Part shown: positions 62,054-64,000 of the stretch, piece by piece
How positions within the stretch are numbered: position 1 is the first letter of the stretch
Layout of the letters: the number at the start of each line of letters is the position of its first letter
Assembly (NCBI GenBank): GCA_021904315.1
Contig: CM038921.1
Location: 12,182,146-12,246,145, forward strand
DNA: 64,000 nt
Source of the DNA: Sphagnum magellanicum
Lineage: Eukaryota; Streptophyta; Sphagnopsida; Sphagnales; Sphagnaceae
Direction: 5' to 3'
Translations under genes and position numbers: made by a program
The notes under the pieces: generated by a model
Seen by the model: only the letters and a program-made list of their open reading frames with translations
The model's database searches: none
What the model was told of the DNA's origin: nothing

Positions 62054-62815
62054 TGTGACCGAACAATAGGTCACCATACTAGTGTGAACATAGCTTGTTG
62101 TTTGAGTTAATTTTGTAGCCGTCAGTGGTTTTGGCTGCAAGGATCTCTCCATTACTACTACAAAGAATGCATGGTGGCTGCGTCTGGATGTGCTGTGAAA
62201 TCGGATCACGCGCAAGTGAAGCGGCGTGGATTATGGCGGAGTGGAGTCGCATTGATGAGCGGGAGTGGATGGAACGACGACGGATGAGGAGGAGGAAAGA
62301 TTGAAAGCCAAGGAGGACCGGCAGAAGAGGAGAGAATATCAGAGAAAGTTTTTGGGAGACTTAGTGGGCTGTGGGCGAGAGGTGGTAGAGGAGTATAAAG
62401 ATGCACAGATAGTTAGTGGCAAAGTTTTGTTCTGGCTGGTTGTTGAAATTCTCCATTGCGCCAACAATTTAGCTGGACAGTTATGAATGGCTTGCAGGAA
62501 TAGCTAAGAGGGGTTGGAGACGAGGTGTTTTGTTTTTGATGAATGCATTGCAGCAAGGATGCTTGTACTCTCTGGACTTTTTATGAATGAAGGTGTAAGC
62601 TCCAGATTCGATGATCAGAATTTGCTGATTTTGTATAAGTGTAAGCGGTGTCTGTGTGAAGATCAGCAAGTGTGGGCAGGAGAGTTTTAGATGAATTAGA
62701 GAGAAGAGATCAGAAGGTATTGGTTGGTGTTAAAATCGCAGAGAATTCGATCCTGTGTAGGTACATCAGATCGTCCGGTTTGCTTTTGGTCATACACCCT
62801 CTCTTTTTGGTTACA
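62054..62815 (+). repeat. Right LTR of the gypsy element
   Basis: About 762 bp, starting TGTGACC and ending GGTTACA, followed by ATGG. About 96% identical to the left LTR by eye. A purine-rich tract (about 62,036-62,046) lies just before it. Confidence 0.93.
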
Positions 62816-63783
62816 ATGGGTCTTAATGTATTTTTCTTGGGGCTGCATACTAAATGTGTAATATAAGGTATAAGCCATGGTATAGGGATTTGGGGCTGGA
62901 GTTTAAGGGCCTAGCTCCAAGCTCCCATTTGTGATTTTATTTATTTATTTTCATTTCACACTCCTACCATGTGACTTTGTTTTTTACCCTTCATTTCTCA
63001 CTCCCTCCTTGTGACTTTGTTTTTTTTCCTCACTTACCACTCACTGTGAATTTAATCATGAAAATTAGAGACCAATTTATTTCTTAGAATTTAATAACTC
63101 CGAGGAGAATGAGACCAAAAGGACTTGTTCTCTTTAAGAGAACGAAAACTTCCTTGAAAAATGCTTGTATCATCAACCTAAAAAATTGAACCCGAACTCA
63201 CCTTGAAATCAGAATCGACAAACCCCCTAAAGATTAAAACCATCAACTTATGGAAATGGTGATTAAAAAAATTTGACCCGACCTCAGAAGCGACAAGTTC
63301 TAATTTCTTAAAATATTTTTTTAAGACCTAGAGCCAATTGGTTGTCTGTTTTATAAATAACATTAGACTATGACTCAATGGTTCCTTTTAAAAAAACCCC
63401 GACCCGGCCAACACTGATCCTAACCACTTGCCTCGCAAGGAAAAATAATGTGAAAGCAATAACAAGTTTTTTTTTTTTTAAAATTTTTTTAAATGTGTCT
63501 TTTGACCTGCAATATTTATGTCATATATCCTTTAATGGGTTCAATATTATTTGATAATGTCTCGAATTTGATGCGTGAGGGGCAAAGAGAGATGCCAAAA
63601 TTAACCCTGATTGTTGTTCAGGAAGAGAGGTCCAAAGTGGCACATTTGAATCCCAAGAGTTGCTGACAAAAAAAACTACACGGAAATCCAAAAGTTGAAT
63701 AAAAGCAGAAATGGTAGTTTGAAGACATTAGTTTGAACTATCCAGCTGCTTCTGGGAGGCAGAATAGGTAACAAGCTTTCCTT
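62816..63783. other. Intergenic, nothing recognised
   Basis: AT-rich sequence with short homopolymer runs. No coding region is recognised between the gypsy element and the MITE-like element. Confidence 0.45.
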
Positions 63784-63997
63784 GGTGCATTCACACTTGA
63801 TGTTAAGTCATTGTTAAATGAAAAAAATCTATGTGGCATCCTAGGTGTCACCCAATTTTAAATGGGCAATAGCTAAATCTTAAGTGAATGTTAGCTTAAC
63901 ATAAAATGTTAATGGTAAGTAGGTGTAAGTCCTAAATGACTAGCATGGCATTAGGTGACTCAACACTAGAGTCCCTAACACCAAGTGCGAATGCACC
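63784..63997. mobile_element. MITE-like element with 22-bp terminal inverted repeats
   Basis: The 22 bases at 63,784-63,805 (starting GGTGCATTCACACTTG) and the reverse complement of 63,976-63,997 match at 20 of 22 positions; both differences are A/G transitions. The span is 214 bp and non-coding, typical of a miniature inverted-repeat transposon. The right flank is only three bases before the window ends, so the target duplication, and with it the superfamily, cannot be settled. Confidence 0.6.
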
Positions 63998-64000
63998 TTA

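Larger units (their letters stand above)
55065..62815 (+). mobile_element. Ty3/gypsy LTR retrotransposon fossil, structurally complete
   Basis: A 7,751-bp layout with LTRs of about 760 bp at both ends (TGTGACC...GGTTACA) and a flanking (A)ATGG duplication of 4-5 bp. A tRNA-Met-like primer site adjoins the left LTR. Parts in order: a leader with an open stretch of unknown function (about 55,895-56,460); Gag (about 56,700-57,510) with CCHC-type knuckles (CQICKGGDHIAITC, CAKCGMSHRIENC, CSFCSGLGHSEDRC); protease with DTG near 58,005; reverse transcriptase about 59,080-59,500 with FVDDL; RNase H about 59,900-60,280; integrase about 60,900-61,700 with a CQQC finger; and a GPY-type end near 61,855. 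The PR-RT-RH-INT order marks gypsy. It is broken in about ten places. The LTRs differ by roughly 4% by eye, mostly transitions, so it is younger than the copia element. Confidence 0.96.

Overview
The window is plant nuclear DNA. Genes are sparse, intergenic sequence is AT-rich, and transposon fossils are abundant. The only clue to the species is an inserted chloroplast petA fragment, whose cytochrome f ends in LAEMNF rather than the LSEMNF I associate with flowering plants. That fits a seedless or gymnosperm-grade land plant, but I cannot name it. I saw no rRNA, tRNA or CRISPR array.

Host genes. (1) 11.1-15.9 kb, + strand: an eight-exon glycoside hydrolase family 32 (GH32) beta-fructofuranosidase of cell-wall type. 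It includes the 9-nt mini-exon that supplies the core of NDPNG, and the splice model gives 601 aa. (2) 24.8-27.8 kb and 30.9-33.9 kb, + strand: a tandem pair of two-exon LysM receptor-like genes of the LYR (NFP/LYK4/LYK5-like) type. Their kinase domains lack a normal glycine loop and DFG. The second copy carries six 57-bp units that encode an arabinogalactan/extensin-like spacer between the LysM ectodomain and the membrane. Three identical 191-bp tandem repeats and a 98-bp tandem duplication lie between the two genes. (3) 34.8-37.2 kb, - strand: a broken, intron-retaining copy of a CWC2/RBM22-like splicing factor. (4) 38.9-39.5 kb, - strand: an acidic 208-aa protein of unknown function with a CpG-rich upstream region.

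Mobile DNA. From left to right: a Gag-bearing retroelement fossil running off the left edge (1-2 kb, perhaps with its LTR to 3.1 kb); a decayed LINE (3.8-7.4 kb); a nuclear plastid insertion with the 3' two-thirds of petA (about 7.7-9.06 kb); a ZNF862/DUF4371-like hAT transposase relic (17.6-18.1 kb); an 8.9-kb hAT element (44.4-53.3 kb) with an 8-bp target duplication, split by a 5.05-kb Ty1/copia element with its own 5-bp target duplication; a 7.75-kb Ty3/gypsy element (55.1-62.8 kb); and a 214-bp MITE-like element at the right edge. By eye, LTR divergence is about 9% in the copia element and about 4% in the gypsy element, so the gypsy insertion is the younger.

The living genes point to the cell surface and wall: an apoplastic GH32 enzyme and two presumed chitin/Nod-factor-type co-receptors. 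They do not form an operon-like unit. The most unusual points are the wall-glycoprotein-like repeat inside one LysM receptor, the loss of an invertase-specific Asp in the GH32 protein, and the nested, fully bounded hAT/copia pair.
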